Below the pieces are notes generated by a model. The model saw nothing but the letters and a program-made list of their open reading frames with translations, made no database searches and was not told the DNA's origin. Both the position numbers and the translations under genes were made by a program. Below are positions 1 through 12,049 of a stretch of 64,000 nt of DNA, piece after piece; positions within the stretch are counted from its first letter, which is position 1, and each line of letters starts with the position of its first letter. Source of the DNA: Heterobasidion occidentale (lineage: Eukaryota; Basidiomycota; Agaricomycetes; Russulales; Bondarzewiaceae); contig JBCAQO010000013.1 of NCBI GenBank assembly GCA_039111635.1, forward strand, positions 62,001-126,000. The letters run 5' to 3'.

Positions 1-2
1 CC

Positions 3-182
3 AATCTCTCGAAAAGATCCATAGCCAGCATGATTGCTCACAACTTCAAGTCGGCCGAGACGATTCTCGATGATTTGGAAAACACTTACAATCTGCGCAG
101 CGTGGCGATGGAGAGGGAAAGACGAGAAGCTGTCCGGGTGGATATTTCGCCTGCAGTTCACCTCTTGCGACTGCATCAATAA
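3..182 (+). CDS. Possible 3' end of an unrecognised gene (partial at left edge)
   Basis: A reading frame is open from the left edge to a TAA at 180-182, with an internal ATG at 30. The translation is amphipathic, with charged stretches such as SAETILDDLENTY and AMERERREAVRV, which looks more like coding sequence than chance. No family is recognised. It could be the last exon of a gene that begins outside the window, or a chance open frame of about 60 codons. Confidence 0.22.
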   Translation, partial: NLSKRSIASMIAHNFKSAETILDDLENTYNLRSVAMERERREAVRVDISPAVHLLRLHQ

Positions 183-1349
183 GGTTTTACCTCGCCGACA
201 CTGCGATGCTGGGATCATAGACACGTACTCACCTTGGTCTTTGCATCATGTTGCGCATCGAAGCGGTTCCAAGCATCTGTAGAGCCCGTTCAATGTCATG
301 ACATCTTCTGTTTGTGATCGATGAGCTGTTTACATATCAACAGCCATGTTCGTAGCAGTTAGCATACGCCGTCGAAACTGCGGAGAATGTACCGGCGATA
401 GTTATGTTCACCGCCAAGACGTGACCATCGGGAGAATGAATATGAGAAGCTGTCGATGTCATTGACAGCATTTCGAGGCCTGAGGCCTGAACATCGTGGC
501 CTAAGACAGCTTAGGACGGTGCGGCAATATACATCGGCGTAAAGCCCTGTCTTGTTGCTAACCTGCTCACCTCAACCTAACCCGCTCACCTCGACTGTGC
601 CGTCGATGTTTAACGCGTACGTGGCCTGCCGCAGCGATTGTTACCAGGGTAGGAAGATGACTCTAGATGACTGCGTGATTGAAGGAGAGGTGACAGGGAC
701 AGTATGCATCGAAGGGGTCGACTTGAATGAAAAATGGTGCCTCAGTACGTGACCATGAATACGTCTCAGGAGGCCCGCGTACCGAGGCTAGCGAAGAACG
801 GGAAGGTTTGCTTATGGTGAGAAACTTGAGTGGATGGTGGACCTTTGTTTTTGCTTGACAACGTCATTCATGCAAAGTCAGAATATGTAGCGGGCACCAC
901 CGGGCACCGCTGGGCACCGGGACCCGAAGTACTCATTTTCTGATGACTGGTTGCAAAGCTGGAGATCTGCGAATTTTTTCGGCGAGCTGGAGGTGTGTGA
1001 AAGGGAAAGCAGAGAGCAGAAGATTACAACGTTGCACTTGCGCATGCGCATGAAGCAGAATGAGGCGAAGAGGGCTACTAGAGTGCTACTGCCAGCTGCT
1101 AGTGAACGGACCGTCGGCAGTTGGAGCGCACGCAGGCGCCGATCAAGTGCCAAGCGTCATCTTAGTCAGCATCCGTAAGAGGCAAAGCACACATTGCTTG
1201 ACCCGAGCGACGTCGAGTCTTGGAAGGACAAATGCACAAAATACACTCTATCCTTCACCCCTGTAAGTAGCTTGTTCGATCCCATTCATTTCTTCACTTG
1301 CCTACTCTGCACGTCTATCTCGTCGTTCTGCGCTGCAGAGCTGACCATA
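183..1349. other. Intergenic; no gene seen
   Basis: Only short unsupported frames occur here. A small three-copy, 10-bp repeat around GGGCACC lies near 893-923. The 3' part presumably holds the promoter of the transporter gene that starts at 1350. Confidence 0.5.
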
Positions 1350-4300
1350 ATGTTTCACTCCACCGAGAAATCATCCCCACCACCCTCTTCGCACAGAGGC
1401 GAGGAGGTTCAGCAAAAGTCGCCCTTGCAGTCAAAACCCACCATCTGGAGTCGCTTACCACCGTGGGTTGCCGGGCCCCTGCGCTCGAAGAAATCTTGGA
1501 AGCTGCTATTCAAGTGCTGGCTGGCGTCATGGGCCGCTTTCATCCTCTTGTTGCCGAACAAATCTCTCAAGACTATGGGCAACGCGTGAGTCCAAGTTTG
1601 CCTTTTATTCCGTTTATCATTTCCCGGTGGATCTCCTGGTTGAGCTATAGTCGTCTTGTGCATCTATCTTCTATCACGGGTCAAGGGAGCGCATGAAGAC
1701 AGCCGCGTTCTTATTACATCGAACGAGCTCGAGGTCATCAACGTTACTGTGGACACCCTTGATGGGCCAAATCTCGGAGCGGAATTGTCTACCAATTCCT
1801 CTTCGACCTGTAATGCTCAGAGCGCCCTATTCCTTTTGTTTGTGATGTCCTCAAACGGTAGCTGACTGGCTGTCGCAGTGCCTTCTTCGCCGTGCTGTGC
1901 TCCTTCTTCCTTCCCCCTTCAATGCCGATACAACTCTTTTTGATGGTCATCTCTACTATGGTCATCGGAGTCCTTTTTGGCTGGGGAATTGGTGCAGCTG
2001 CCATGCGTGCTGCTCTCGCCGTCCGTGATCAAGTCCTTCTCAAGTCCACGTTGCAGCAGGTCCAGAGCAGGTACGTCGCGCACCAATAGCCCATTATCCT
2101 CCTTGTATGAACAGCTCTTGGCAGCGCCGCTTCGTCTGCGAATCCGGACGCGGTATTTAAGATAGATATCTTCCTAGGCGACTTTTTAGATACACGGTGC
2201 GTTTGACGCTGCCTGTACTGTGCATAGGCATGCCCATACCGACCTTTCCTTTAAAATTTAGGTCGTCCATTGTCTTTGGTGTTTTCTTAGGCATAGGAGC
2301 ATTTTTCTTCGCGTTCCTGCGCGCCTATGCTCCGCCCCTGATGATCATGAGCATCTTTGGCACGATCGGCATTGACATCTTCTGCGTGCGTGCCTCCTCT
2401 TGAATGACGTTGTTCAATTGGGCTTCAACCGTCTGTATAGACCTTCGGACCGCTCTTTCCCTTTGGGCAATACACGCTGCTCAATTCGCTGCTCATCTCT
2501 GTAGCGATGTATATCGCGATTGCCGTAGTCGTGATAGTTTTGGTGTTCCCCGAGACGATGAACCACGCGTTTCTCCACACCGTCTCGGAGCTCCTCACAC
2601 ATATGTCGACCATCATCGCGATGCAGGATGAAGTGCTCTCGGCTACGCCAGGCGACTTCGCTGCGGACTCGCCGAATTTGGCCAAGCTGAAGGGTGCACG
2701 GTTGGGTATGATCGGAAAACAGCAGCAGTGTGAGTTTAAAGCGTCTAGAACTTATCAGAGATATGCTCATATCAGTATAGTGGCCACGCAGTCGAAGTTT
2801 TTGGGTGCAGAGTTCAGTTGGGGACGATGGAACGGCGAGGACGCAAAAGGCCTCGAAGAGCCGCTCCTCGCAGTCTCTTCTAGGATCAGTCAGTCCATTA
2901 CTAGATGGTCCTTGCTCATATGCTAACGTCGAGCCAAGACGGCCTCATGAGCTTCGTCCGGTACTCTAGCCGGCGGGAACGGCGCGATTCCGAAAGTCCA
3001 GACAGGTCTACGAGTTCCGTCAACACCACGTCCACCGCGGACGGCCCCACTACCGCCGATACCTACCTCATCCGCCAAATGTACCAGCGCAACGCTGCTG
3101 CCGAGGCCGCGCACTCCCTCGGGCTCCTCGACGTCCTTCCGCTCATCCGCCGTGCGACTGCGGACCTCCGCGCGGCATGCATTGCCGGCGTCTCCGCCGT
3201 GCAGGCCTTCATCGACTACATCAACAAAAATCGGTACGCGCGCGGCGCGGGTGCCGCCGCGGCGGAGCACACGCGCGCGCTGGACGAGGCAGCGGAGCGG
3301 CTGACCCATGCGCTGGAGCAGTTCAAGGCCTCAGGCCAGCTCGCGCTGCTCGAGCCGTACAAACCGTTGCTCGCGGGCGCGGACACATTCGATGCGCGCA
3401 CGCGCGTGCCGCTGCGCGGGCTGTACGTCGGGTACGTGTTCGGCGCGTCGCTGATCGCGGTCACCGAGGCGGTCCTCGCGCTCATGGACGGCGTGCGCGC
3501 GACGGCGAACAAGCGCAGCGCGAATCGTTTATGGGCGCCGCGGAGCCTGCGTGCCGTCGCGGGGGTGCTCTTGTCGAAGCGCGGGGATGGAAAGGATTTC
3601 GGGGAGGAGGAGAAGGTGGAGGAGGTCAAGATCGAGGAGGCGGAGGAGCGGTCGTACGGTGCGTTATTCTTGTCGCCTTCTGTGTTCTCAGAGACCGCTC
3701 AGCACTTGGTTCTGCGCACAGCGCGTGATCCGGACAGTCGGCCCCCGACGAACGCTATTCAACGGGTGATGCACGCTGTTCATAACGTGTATGCATGGAC
3801 AAAGACTGCAGAAGCAGTAGTGAGTGCGACGTCCTTGGAGTTTGCGCTGGTCCGCTGATCGCCTGCATTCCAGTTCATCTTTAAGTATACTTTAATCACT
3901 ATTCTATTGTATCTCCCTGCCGTGTTCAAGTCGAGTGCACGTGAGTGTCTAAGCGACTTGAGCTTCTAATCGCCCGTTGATGATCGTCTGTAGATTTTTA
4001 CTATGCTCAGAAGGGGGTCTGGTATGTCATGACACAGTGAGATCGCTGACGCGATTGCTCAAGCGGCGCATGTACAGGGCTCTCATCATGGCGCAAACCA
4101 CGCTCAATATATACGCTGGCGATCAGCTGTTCAAGTATGTACTGTCCATGCCTTTCAAGCGCGCCACTGAATATTCTGCAGCTACGTGGTTCGGCTGGGC
4201 GGAACGTTCATCGGCCTCGTCATCGGCCTGGTAGTATGGTACTTAGGTATGTCGAGACACATTCCCGTCGTCAAGGACGCTTGGCTTGATCTCGTCTCTG

Positions 4301-5765
4301 GACAGGAAACGCGAAGAGCAACGGCAACCCATACGGGCTCGCGGCTTCCGTCGGTGTCTTCCTCGTCCCGCTCCTGTTCATGCGCCTCTTCTCTCCCGTG
4401 CAGTACACCTCGGGTGTCATCCTCATGTGTGTGCGTACTTCAGCCCGCTGATGGCGCCTGAACCTCTGGACTTACTACCTTGTGCGGTGTACAGGCTACC
4501 GTCGTGCTCATTGTAGGCTACTCGTGGATCGACGGCCACTTGCCGACGGTGTCGAGCCCCGGCATCGGCTGGTCCGTCGCGTGGCGCCGGTGGACGCTCG
4601 TCACCATCGGTGCGTTGCGTCCTTTTTTATTGCGATTTTAGACTAATCAACATGCCTGACTGCAGGGTCGGCTGCGTCATTTATCGTCATGATGTTCCCG
4701 CCGCAGTCGGGGCGCAAGGCGGTGCGGCTGCGCAACGCGGCGACAATTGCGGGACTGTCACACGTGTATGCGTTCCTCATGTCGGCTTGGATCGCGGGTG
4801 CGGATGGCATGGGCGAAGAGGGCACGCAGTCGCAGGGTTCGAGCGAGAAGCTTCCGTTGGGTAAGGGACAGGCCGGAGGACCGGCGTCCGGGGCGCCGTG
4901 GGTGCAGGAGTTCCGGCGGAAGTTGGTCGGGGTTGTGCAGCAGATCCAGACGCTGCAGCAGATGACGGTGCTCGCGCGGTGGGAGGGTAACGTGCGCGGG
5001 GCCTGGCCATACAAGGAATACAACCGCCTGGCGGAGGTGCAGATGGACATGGTGGCTAGCCTGGCCCAGGTAAGTGGCCCGCAGTGTCTTGATCGGCTGT
5101 TGTTGACGTTATCTTGTCGTCGTCGCAGCTCGCAGGGGCGCTGTCGAAGCTCGCGGAGGCCCGGCGGCTGTCGATGGTGCACCACACCGCGGTCGTCAAC
5201 CCCAACTTTGTACGTCACCTCTACGCTGTCGCGTGCGGTTGATCTCATCATATCCTTTGCAGATTGCGGACGCAATGTCGGTGTTTGCGCTCGTGTCGCA
5301 GGCGCTACGGACAGGGGAACCGCTACACGCGGTGCTACCGCAGAACCTACTCGACAGGCTCATCTACCACCACGTCCCCGTCGCGCGTGCGCATGCGAGT
5401 GCTCGTGCGAAGGAGACGGCGGAGGACGGGGAGGAGGAAGGAGAGGGGCGTGGCCTCGTGCACGTAGAGGCGCTGGGGGAGCTAGACTACATGTTCTATG
5501 CGTCCGCGGTGATCGCGGTAATCCAGCTGCTCGAGGTGCGTTTTCGCTCTAGTCTACGATAGTTTACATTGCGTTGGGCTGACTGGCTGCCTGACTGGTT
5601 GGATGGGCATCTGAGCAGGGCCTGGACGAGGTGCACAGGCTCGTGCGGGAGCTGTGTGGGGAGGTGCCGTTCGCGGGGTTCGCAGGGTGGCGGGAGAGCC
5701 ACCAGCGGGTACATGTTGCGGGGCAGGGTTTGCAGATGCCGCGACCGGTAAAGAACTGGATGTGA
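1350..5765 (+). CDS. DUF2421 / aromatic-acid-exporter-like (FUSC-like) multipass membrane protein
   Basis: This is a large integral membrane protein of the fungal family annotated as 'ER transporter, 6TM, N-terminal' plus DUF2421 (Brefeldin A-sensitivity related). Members resemble aromatic-acid exporters, but the substrate is not known. Exon 1 (1350-1585) ends in the typical LKTMGNA before an intron. Exon 2 (1879-2070) continues AFFAVLCSFFLPPSMPIQ. A second hydrophobic block is encoded at about 2980-4260 (YVVRLGGTFIGLVIGLVVW), with further segments at 4310-4440 and 4500-4610. The cytosolic DUF2421 tail ends in PRPVKNWM and TGA at 5763-5765. About 15 introns are inferred, and every junction I checked keeps phase. 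Intron 1 (1586-1878, 293 nt) is long for this gene. No frame break was seen. The start is the first ATG before the conserved basic PWVAGPLRSKKSWK segment. Confidence 0.85.
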
Positions 5766-7069
5766 GCAGTGCGCGTGCACAGTCGGCAGGTGGGCGAGGT
5801 GGCTTGTCCGGAGCGAGGCGAAGAATTTAGAGAGGTATTTGTTTGTCTGGTGGCCCATTTACTCGTTGGATTGCGAGTTGAACCTTTTATTTATTCATGT
5901 GGGCCGGCCGCCCCATATACAGGCGGGCGGACGGGCAGGCAGAGGTTGAGTGCCCACTTAGTGATGTGTTAATGTTTGCGAACGAGCGAAGCGCGTGACG
6001 CTCGGTGTAGTATTTCTTCTCGTGGTATTCAGCCTCTCGAGTTCATCTCAACATTACGCCTTCTACTCACCTTTTCCCATCTCCGACGCTTTGACGTTGC
6101 ATCTCCTTTCTTCCTGGTGTCCAGCGTGTCAAAAGGAGAGGCTGAATTTGTCAGGCATGTCTCAATGCTAATCTTGGATGCGGCATATCTTCACTTTGAG
6201 TCATGATTCAGTTGTTCCATGGACCGAACGCTTCCTGGCACTGCAATCGCTGGCATAAACTCCTGTACACTCCTCCGTCTGATCTGCGCGATCTTCTACC
6301 GTAGCAGCCGGCTGCAGAGTTGCCCACTTCTTGTTATTGGGGGCCCGCAAGCCAAAACATTTGGGCTCAACGCAATTTTGCTTCTCGAAGATTTAGTGGA
6401 AGAGCCTCACCAGTAAAGGATGGACTTCAGTTCAGCGGATACAACCGTCCGCTAGACTGAGCACCTACGCATCATCTTCGTCATTATCCAGGTTGTCACC
6501 ATGAACTTCACTGACAACAACTTCGAATAGCATTAAAAAAACGACTGGCATGCTGACACTGCCTGATTCCATATTCTAATCACCCAGACCCGGCACGCCT
6601 AATAATCTCTGATCATTTGACAGTCAACTAATATCTGCCTACCGATGTCACGACGTAGTTTCCCAACACAAGATCGTTCGTCTTTCACCCGCACCTGCAA
6701 AATTTTACCTTGTTCCATGGTCACGGCCTGGTTAGCCACATAAAGGATCAGAAACATTGCACGTGCCTGCGTGAGAGGTGATAACGAGGAGAGCCAAGCA
6801 GTTCCTATGTAGGATGCTTTCGACATCAGGCTTCTAGTTATGCTCTCCAGTCTTCGATGCTCAGTAGAGTTCTCGCGCAGACGACAGCGGTCCAACAATA
6901 GAGGAACCCGCGCTTGTTTGATTAAACGCTGAACCATCTGGATCTCCTTATGGTCCATGGAAACATCGTATCGCTTCCGTGCGGCGTGCACGAGTAACAT
7001 GACATGCCAACTGCCTCTGGAATGTAGCTTTTCCCACCTATGGCAATCCCACATCTCTCTCTAACTTAA
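5766..7069. other. Intergenic; one unsupported 151-codon minus frame (6599-7054)
   Basis: A minus-strand frame at 6599-7054 is open for 151 codons, but its composition is not convincing and no domain is recognised. The rest contains only short frames. Confidence 0.4.
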
Positions 7070-7200
7070 TTGATTCTGGCACCTCTCGTCCTCCGCCTCT
7101 GCTACATCGCAATCGTTGCCTTCGAAGCCCAAGCGAACAGATGTTCCGAGGATGTCATGAAAAGTGAATCATTGTCGCTATCACCTTCGAGCTCGTTCGC
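7070..7200 (-). pseudogene. Fragment of the C-terminal end of an HNH-family gene
   Basis: Read on the minus strand, this stretch resembles the C-terminal exon of the intact gene at 7390-8708. It gives LGFEGNDCDVAEAEDER, which corresponds to LGLEGDEEDVVEPEDER in the neighbour. No other part of the gene is present. It is best explained as a duplicated, isolated gene end. Confidence 0.5.
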
Positions 7201-7389
7201 GTAACAGCAGGATCAGGAAGACTAAGGTGAGCATGTGCTCTTAATCCCACCGTCCCAGTATCGGTGAAGTGAAATTTTGTCTATACAGTCACAGCTCTTT
7301 CTCTTTCGCACAGCAGAATATTTTACAATCAAAAGTATGCATTTGCACACGGAAGCAAAATGAAGCCCCACCCAAGACTGAACGTTCCA

Positions 7390-8708
7390 TTACTCACTTT
7401 CCTCACTTTCCTCACTTCTCTTGGAATATAACTTTGCTTGCATGTAGTCTTCCCATATCTCTTGACCGAGTTCAGTCTGCCACCTCTCGTCCTCTGGCTC
7501 TACTACATCTTCTTCATCTCCCTCAAGCCCCAGCGATTTCATGTAATCAAGGATGTTATGAAGAGGAAAATCGTCATCGATATCGCCTGCAAGCAAATTC
7601 GCTTTGATGCACCAACAGAAGTGGTCCTTCAAAAATCGGTCTTCGGGGCCGATCTGGTCACCTTTCGAACGGGGAAGTTTGGTGGGAAGTTTGACGTCTC
7701 CGATATCGCTGAATATAACGATACGATATTCATCCTATAAAGTGAGATTACACGTTCGGCACGGATAGTCAGTCAACGATGGTCGTAATCATAGAAGAGC
7801 TGCGCACATCAACGTCGATTCCAAATGCGTTGTGGTGGAAGAGGGCGATGAGATCCTTTCGCATCACTGCCGTGTTCGAGACGTCGATGTACGGAGCATA
7901 GTTGAAACGGCTTGGTTCCGACCAATTGACTACCTATACGTATATACTGTCAGACTCTTCGACTCCCACAGTACTCGATAGCCGAAATGCCTACTTGATG
8001 TGCCCATGGCGGTGGGAAAATCCACGACATCCCGACGTCCGTGTCCGCGCCGGTTACGAAGCACCTCCCATCGCGCGCGAAGACGGACTGCTCAAAGGAA
8101 GGTGGGAAGTCATACTGGGAGGGAACAAGCTTTATCTGGATGCCCGCACTCTGACTGGATCGGCAACATACCATGTCAAGATTGCGGTACAAGCCGTTGA
8201 TCTCTCCTCGCTCGGTAATAATTTGTCTCAAGACGTCGAACGGAGATGACCCTTTCTTGGGAAAAGGAATACCCGTGTCTCCATCTGACGAGGCGATCAT
8301 CAGCGACATTCGACACCAACACCAGTGACACAGACGTACCAAGCTTGTACCAGCCGTAGTCCCCGGGAGGCAACAGCGCATCCGGAGCGACTGCGGGACC
8401 CGTAGATTTGGCAACATATCTGAGGACGCCAACCTTTGCGAGCGCTATTGGGCGCAATTCAAATGGCTTGATCCGCCTCACCACAAGAAGCAACCAACGC
8501 GAGAGTGTATTGGGAGTTATGTGCGTAAGGCGCTGGTTGTTACCTGAATGTACTAAGTTGTATCATCTCATTGACACGTGCCATGTGAGCACTCACCAGC
8601 AAGAAGCCTGACTATATTGTGGGGACTGAAAATGAAGGTATCTCGGTTTAGTCTGCGAGATTTCTGCGATAGAAGATGTACCGTATTTGAGGTGGTCTCG
8701 GATGACAT
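7390..8708 (-). CDS. HNH-nuclease-fold family protein (fungal PF13391-like), intact
   Basis: This gene belongs to a family expanded in polypore-type fungi and usually annotated as an HNH nuclease domain protein. Start ATG at 8706-8708 (MSSETTSNTVHLL). The exons can be chained in phase through introns with good GT/AG ends: donor GTGAGT near 8610, GTACGT near 8340, GTATGT near 8170, GTAGGC near 8010, and a last one near 7800-7740. The order is an N-terminal region (HITPNTLSRW, RRIKPFELRPIALAKVG), then the HNH-like core FARDGRCFVTG...WIFPPPWAHQ, then PYIDVSN...LIALFHHNAFGIDVD, then the C-terminal LPTKLPRSK...RFLKDHFCWCIKANLLAG and an acidic tail ending ESEESE. The first His of the usual AHI.P core is not present; Trp occupies that place. 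Role and substrate are unknown. Family-level confidence is moderate, gene-structure confidence good. Confidence 0.65.
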
Positions 8709-10660
8709 GGCGAAAAATGAGTTGAACGAAGAGACCGCTCTGCTACAATGCTATTTAACTACGATTCTCGAATTCATGACTCAGCAGCTCTGACAAAATG
8801 TATTCGCGCTTCAGGCGATCGTACAGGATCGTACAGACTTCGGTGTGTCATGATGGGCCCGCTCAGCGCTCAGCCCAGAGTCAGCCGTGCCTCTGGACGA
8901 TTACAGGGACAGAGACAACCCGAAACCTCCAGAACGAGCTATCTCAGCAAATCAGGGCATTCCAGAGACGTCTATTTCGGCGTCAACATATGAAGATCAA
9001 GGAAGAAGCTGACGTCCTCAGATAAGATGGGGAATCTCCGTCCTTGATCACGAAACCTGTTCTAGGATGGCGTGGAATAGGGATCAAGGTTTTCTGATGC
9101 TTGCTGTTTTGAATGCATGGAGAAGCGTGAGGTGGGAAAACGAACTTGTGAAGGTGCAAGAACAACACCTGTAGGACCTGGTTTCGGTGTTCTGAGATAT
9201 CATCGATCATCTTCAGGCACTAAAAAACATGGCACCGAAGAGGCGTCGTGAGAATGAGATGGATAAAGTGTATAGGGACATATGCGTGCGATGTCTTCAA
9301 ATACTGAATAGGTCGCATGACGCACGCAAAGCTCGAGATGGACAGCTTGATCAGACATATTGAAGGCTGAAATATTATGAAGATCAGCTTCACAGGCTTA
9401 TCGTATGGATTTGGCAGAATTATCTGCAATTTAAACGCTGGAACGTCCTAATGCCGCACGGAAGGGACCGAACTTCTGACAATTGTAGATGTGGAAGGTC
9501 GAATATACGGCTTCGATCAAGAAGCTTTCACTCGATCGTGGCGTCGTCGAAGATGTTCAGGGACATTGATAACGAAGATCTGAGTTGAATGAAGACACAG
9601 GAATGACGTCCGTGCACTTACCCGAATATCGTACAACACTCTTTAGATCGAGAAGTGTCGAAGCCCGTCATTCGATCATGGCGTTCAGGGACATCCACAA
9701 ACGACAGACCACTGACAGACCGCCGGAATAGATGATCGAAGGCATCGCCAACAATAATGATTCTGGAAGGCCGGCCTACTACCTGAGCCTACTTGAGGCC
9801 ATGAGGATGGCCGCAGTGCGTGCCGGGCCCAGAGCCTGCTCATATATATGTCATTGAATGACTACTAACGGCAATTGCCGACAAGACTCAACAGAAACCC
9901 TGCTCCGTCATATTTGGTCCGTCTGTTACCTGGAACGATTGGTTTTCTCTTTTGTCATACTAAAAGATACATACTCCTCGTACGGGCTAGGAGAAGACAT
10001 TGAGCAGGGAAATCGGAGATAAAATCTTGAGCTATGCCAGAGCGAATTCTCATCATTGCAGCCTCAACGCGTGCGCGCGGTCCGATAACAACATGAGAGG
10101 GCGTAGGTTGTCTTTCAGGTACGTTGTATTGGATTCTGCCTAGATCACGAAGCTGAGCACATGTTGGTTTGAGGCCGAAACACAGCTATGGCTCCATGGG
10201 GAGCCAAAATGGTTGAAGAAGATCCTCATCCTCCAATGATGATCATAGTGCTGGTCCAGCTCCCTCGGAACAAAGCCATATAACATAAACGGACTGTATC
10301 TGAGAATGGCACGTTCACCTAAAGAAGGCTACTGCGAAAATTTCGGATTTCTAGTGCCTTGCCTCTTCTGATCGCTCGTTCCTATCCGTTCTCTAGATCT
10401 ACAGATATCACGAACCGTGGTGGTTCGGGCAGCTGAGTGGAGGAAGGTGTGCCATGTACGTGGCCATGGAGTCCACGGCTGGAGACAAGCAGGCTTGAAG
10501 CTTGTGCTGCCCTAGGCCGCCTAGATTACATCTTCGGATCTGGGACAGGTGCTGTTTGGATTCCAACTTCTATCGCAAGTCTAGACCTACTATGGGCCCC
10601 CTGAAGTATAAAGACTGTGGTTGTGCGTGATTCACAGCAAGAATCTTCGTGTGTTTCAGC
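8709..10660. other. Intergenic; AT-richer, no gene seen
   Basis: No frame longer than about 80 codons and no recognisable exon occurs. From about 9430 to 10570 neither strand has an open frame worth noting. Confidence 0.5.
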
Positions 10661-10661
10661 C

Positions 10662-11962
10662 ATGGACTACATGATAGGAGCGAGCGTATACACCAACGAG
10701 GACCAGCGCAATGTGCACGTTTGGGCATCGAAACAGACCGATAATTCCGAACTACGTCTCTTAGCGGGTGCCTCACATCGCATTATGGTCATGACAGGTC
10801 GCTAATGAGACTTATAGGATGCTGGACATTCGAAAGATTGACGGTCTGCAAGTTTTATGAGTGGTTGGATATCATGATGCCACTCGCCACTGAGGACTAT
10901 CCCGATAACGGTGAGTAATAATCTTATCAGTGAGAAAGTACATTCATTTACTCGTACTAGCGCTGTATTGCCTGGTCTCCTGCAAGGACCCACGAGAAGT
11001 CAGACAGCTACTGGATGTGGAGGCTGTTGCGCACAATGCAAGCTTCCTGCTCAGGGACTCCCAAGATGTCGTCCCTCCAGGTCACTACACTTTGTTTGTT
11101 GTGGAAGGTCTGTCCGCACCATTTTGTAAACTACAGCTCTGATGGTGGTGATTACCCACAGAAACCAAGGATGGACTTGCCTGGTATACAGTGTTGCCGG
11201 ACCCTCTCATGTCAATCATCCACCATCGACAGGTCTCTCACAGTGCAACTGGAACGGGCACACCGCGTAACAATCGGGTATGCCCTTTCCTTTTTTGCCT
11301 TCAAGAATTGGTTATTCATCTTCTTTCTACGCCGTATGCAGAGACGGGGGGTTCGGGATTCAGTTCGATACCGTGACTTGAAATGTCGTATCACTGGTCT
11401 GGAAGCCCCAGAGCGTAAACGAGGCCAAAACTTCACAGGACAAGAAGTGGCTCATATATATCCTATGGCATATGCACATGTGGTATGCATTATTCAGCAC
11501 TCTCAAACAGACTTTTTTCGACCTAAGGTGCCTAGGTGGACAACTTTTTCGACAGCTATCCTCACGCTAGATCGATCCTGATGGAAACCCCTGACAACCC
11601 TTCTAACATGATGTTATTGCGTGCCGACGTCCATAAACAATTCGCTCAATATGAACTTGGTGTAGATGTCCGTCTTCTCGCATTTTGACGATTTCCGTGT
11701 GCTAACAATGCGCCAGATAAATGATAAGATGCAAGATCCTGAGGACATTTCGCAGGACGTGCCAAAGGTTTACCGTTTCGAGAAGTCCGGGGCACCAAGT
11801 GTCACCACAGAATCATATCTTCATGGCCCTAAGCGGTCTGAAGAGACACTGAGAGTAGGTGCGGCAGCTTACGTTGATGTCAATCCGATTTTTCTCCTGC
11901 ATCATTTCTACACATGTTTATTATGGCATGTCATGGGAGGGGGAAGGCTCTTAAATTCGTGA
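10662..11962 (+). CDS. HNH-nuclease-fold family protein with complete AHI.P motif; 5' part irregular
   Basis: This is a second, divergent HNH-family gene on the opposite strand. Recognisable exons in order are: DYMIGASVYTNEDQR (10662-10796); LTVCKFYEWLDIMMPLATED (10820-10911); REVRQLLDVEAVAHNASFLL...VPPGHYTLFVVE (10988-11109); TKDGLAWYTVLPDPLMSII (to 11280); the HNH core DLKCRITG...NFTGQEVAHIYPMA (11341-11481); MLLRADVHKQFAQYELGVD (11535-11667); and LLHHFYTCLLWHVMGGG, ending TGA at 11960-11962. The last five exons join in phase. The first two are separated by only 20 nt containing stops, and the junction into the third exon is out of phase by one. The copy is therefore either slightly decayed or mis-sequenced at the 5' end. 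The ATG lies two bases after a TTTCAG, so an upstream exon may be missing from this model. Confidence 0.55.
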
Positions 11963-12049
11963 TGTAACTGTAGTATAGTTAATAGGTGATTGTCCGCACG
12001 AGTTGAAACTCAATTCGGTGTTGTGTTCAAGTAACAATCAAATTACAGC

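Noticed and set aside
1586..1878. Possible small extra exon in the first intron of the DUF2421 gene
   Set aside because: Direct joining of exon 1 to exon 2 gives the family-typical MGNAAFF continuity, so no exon is needed.
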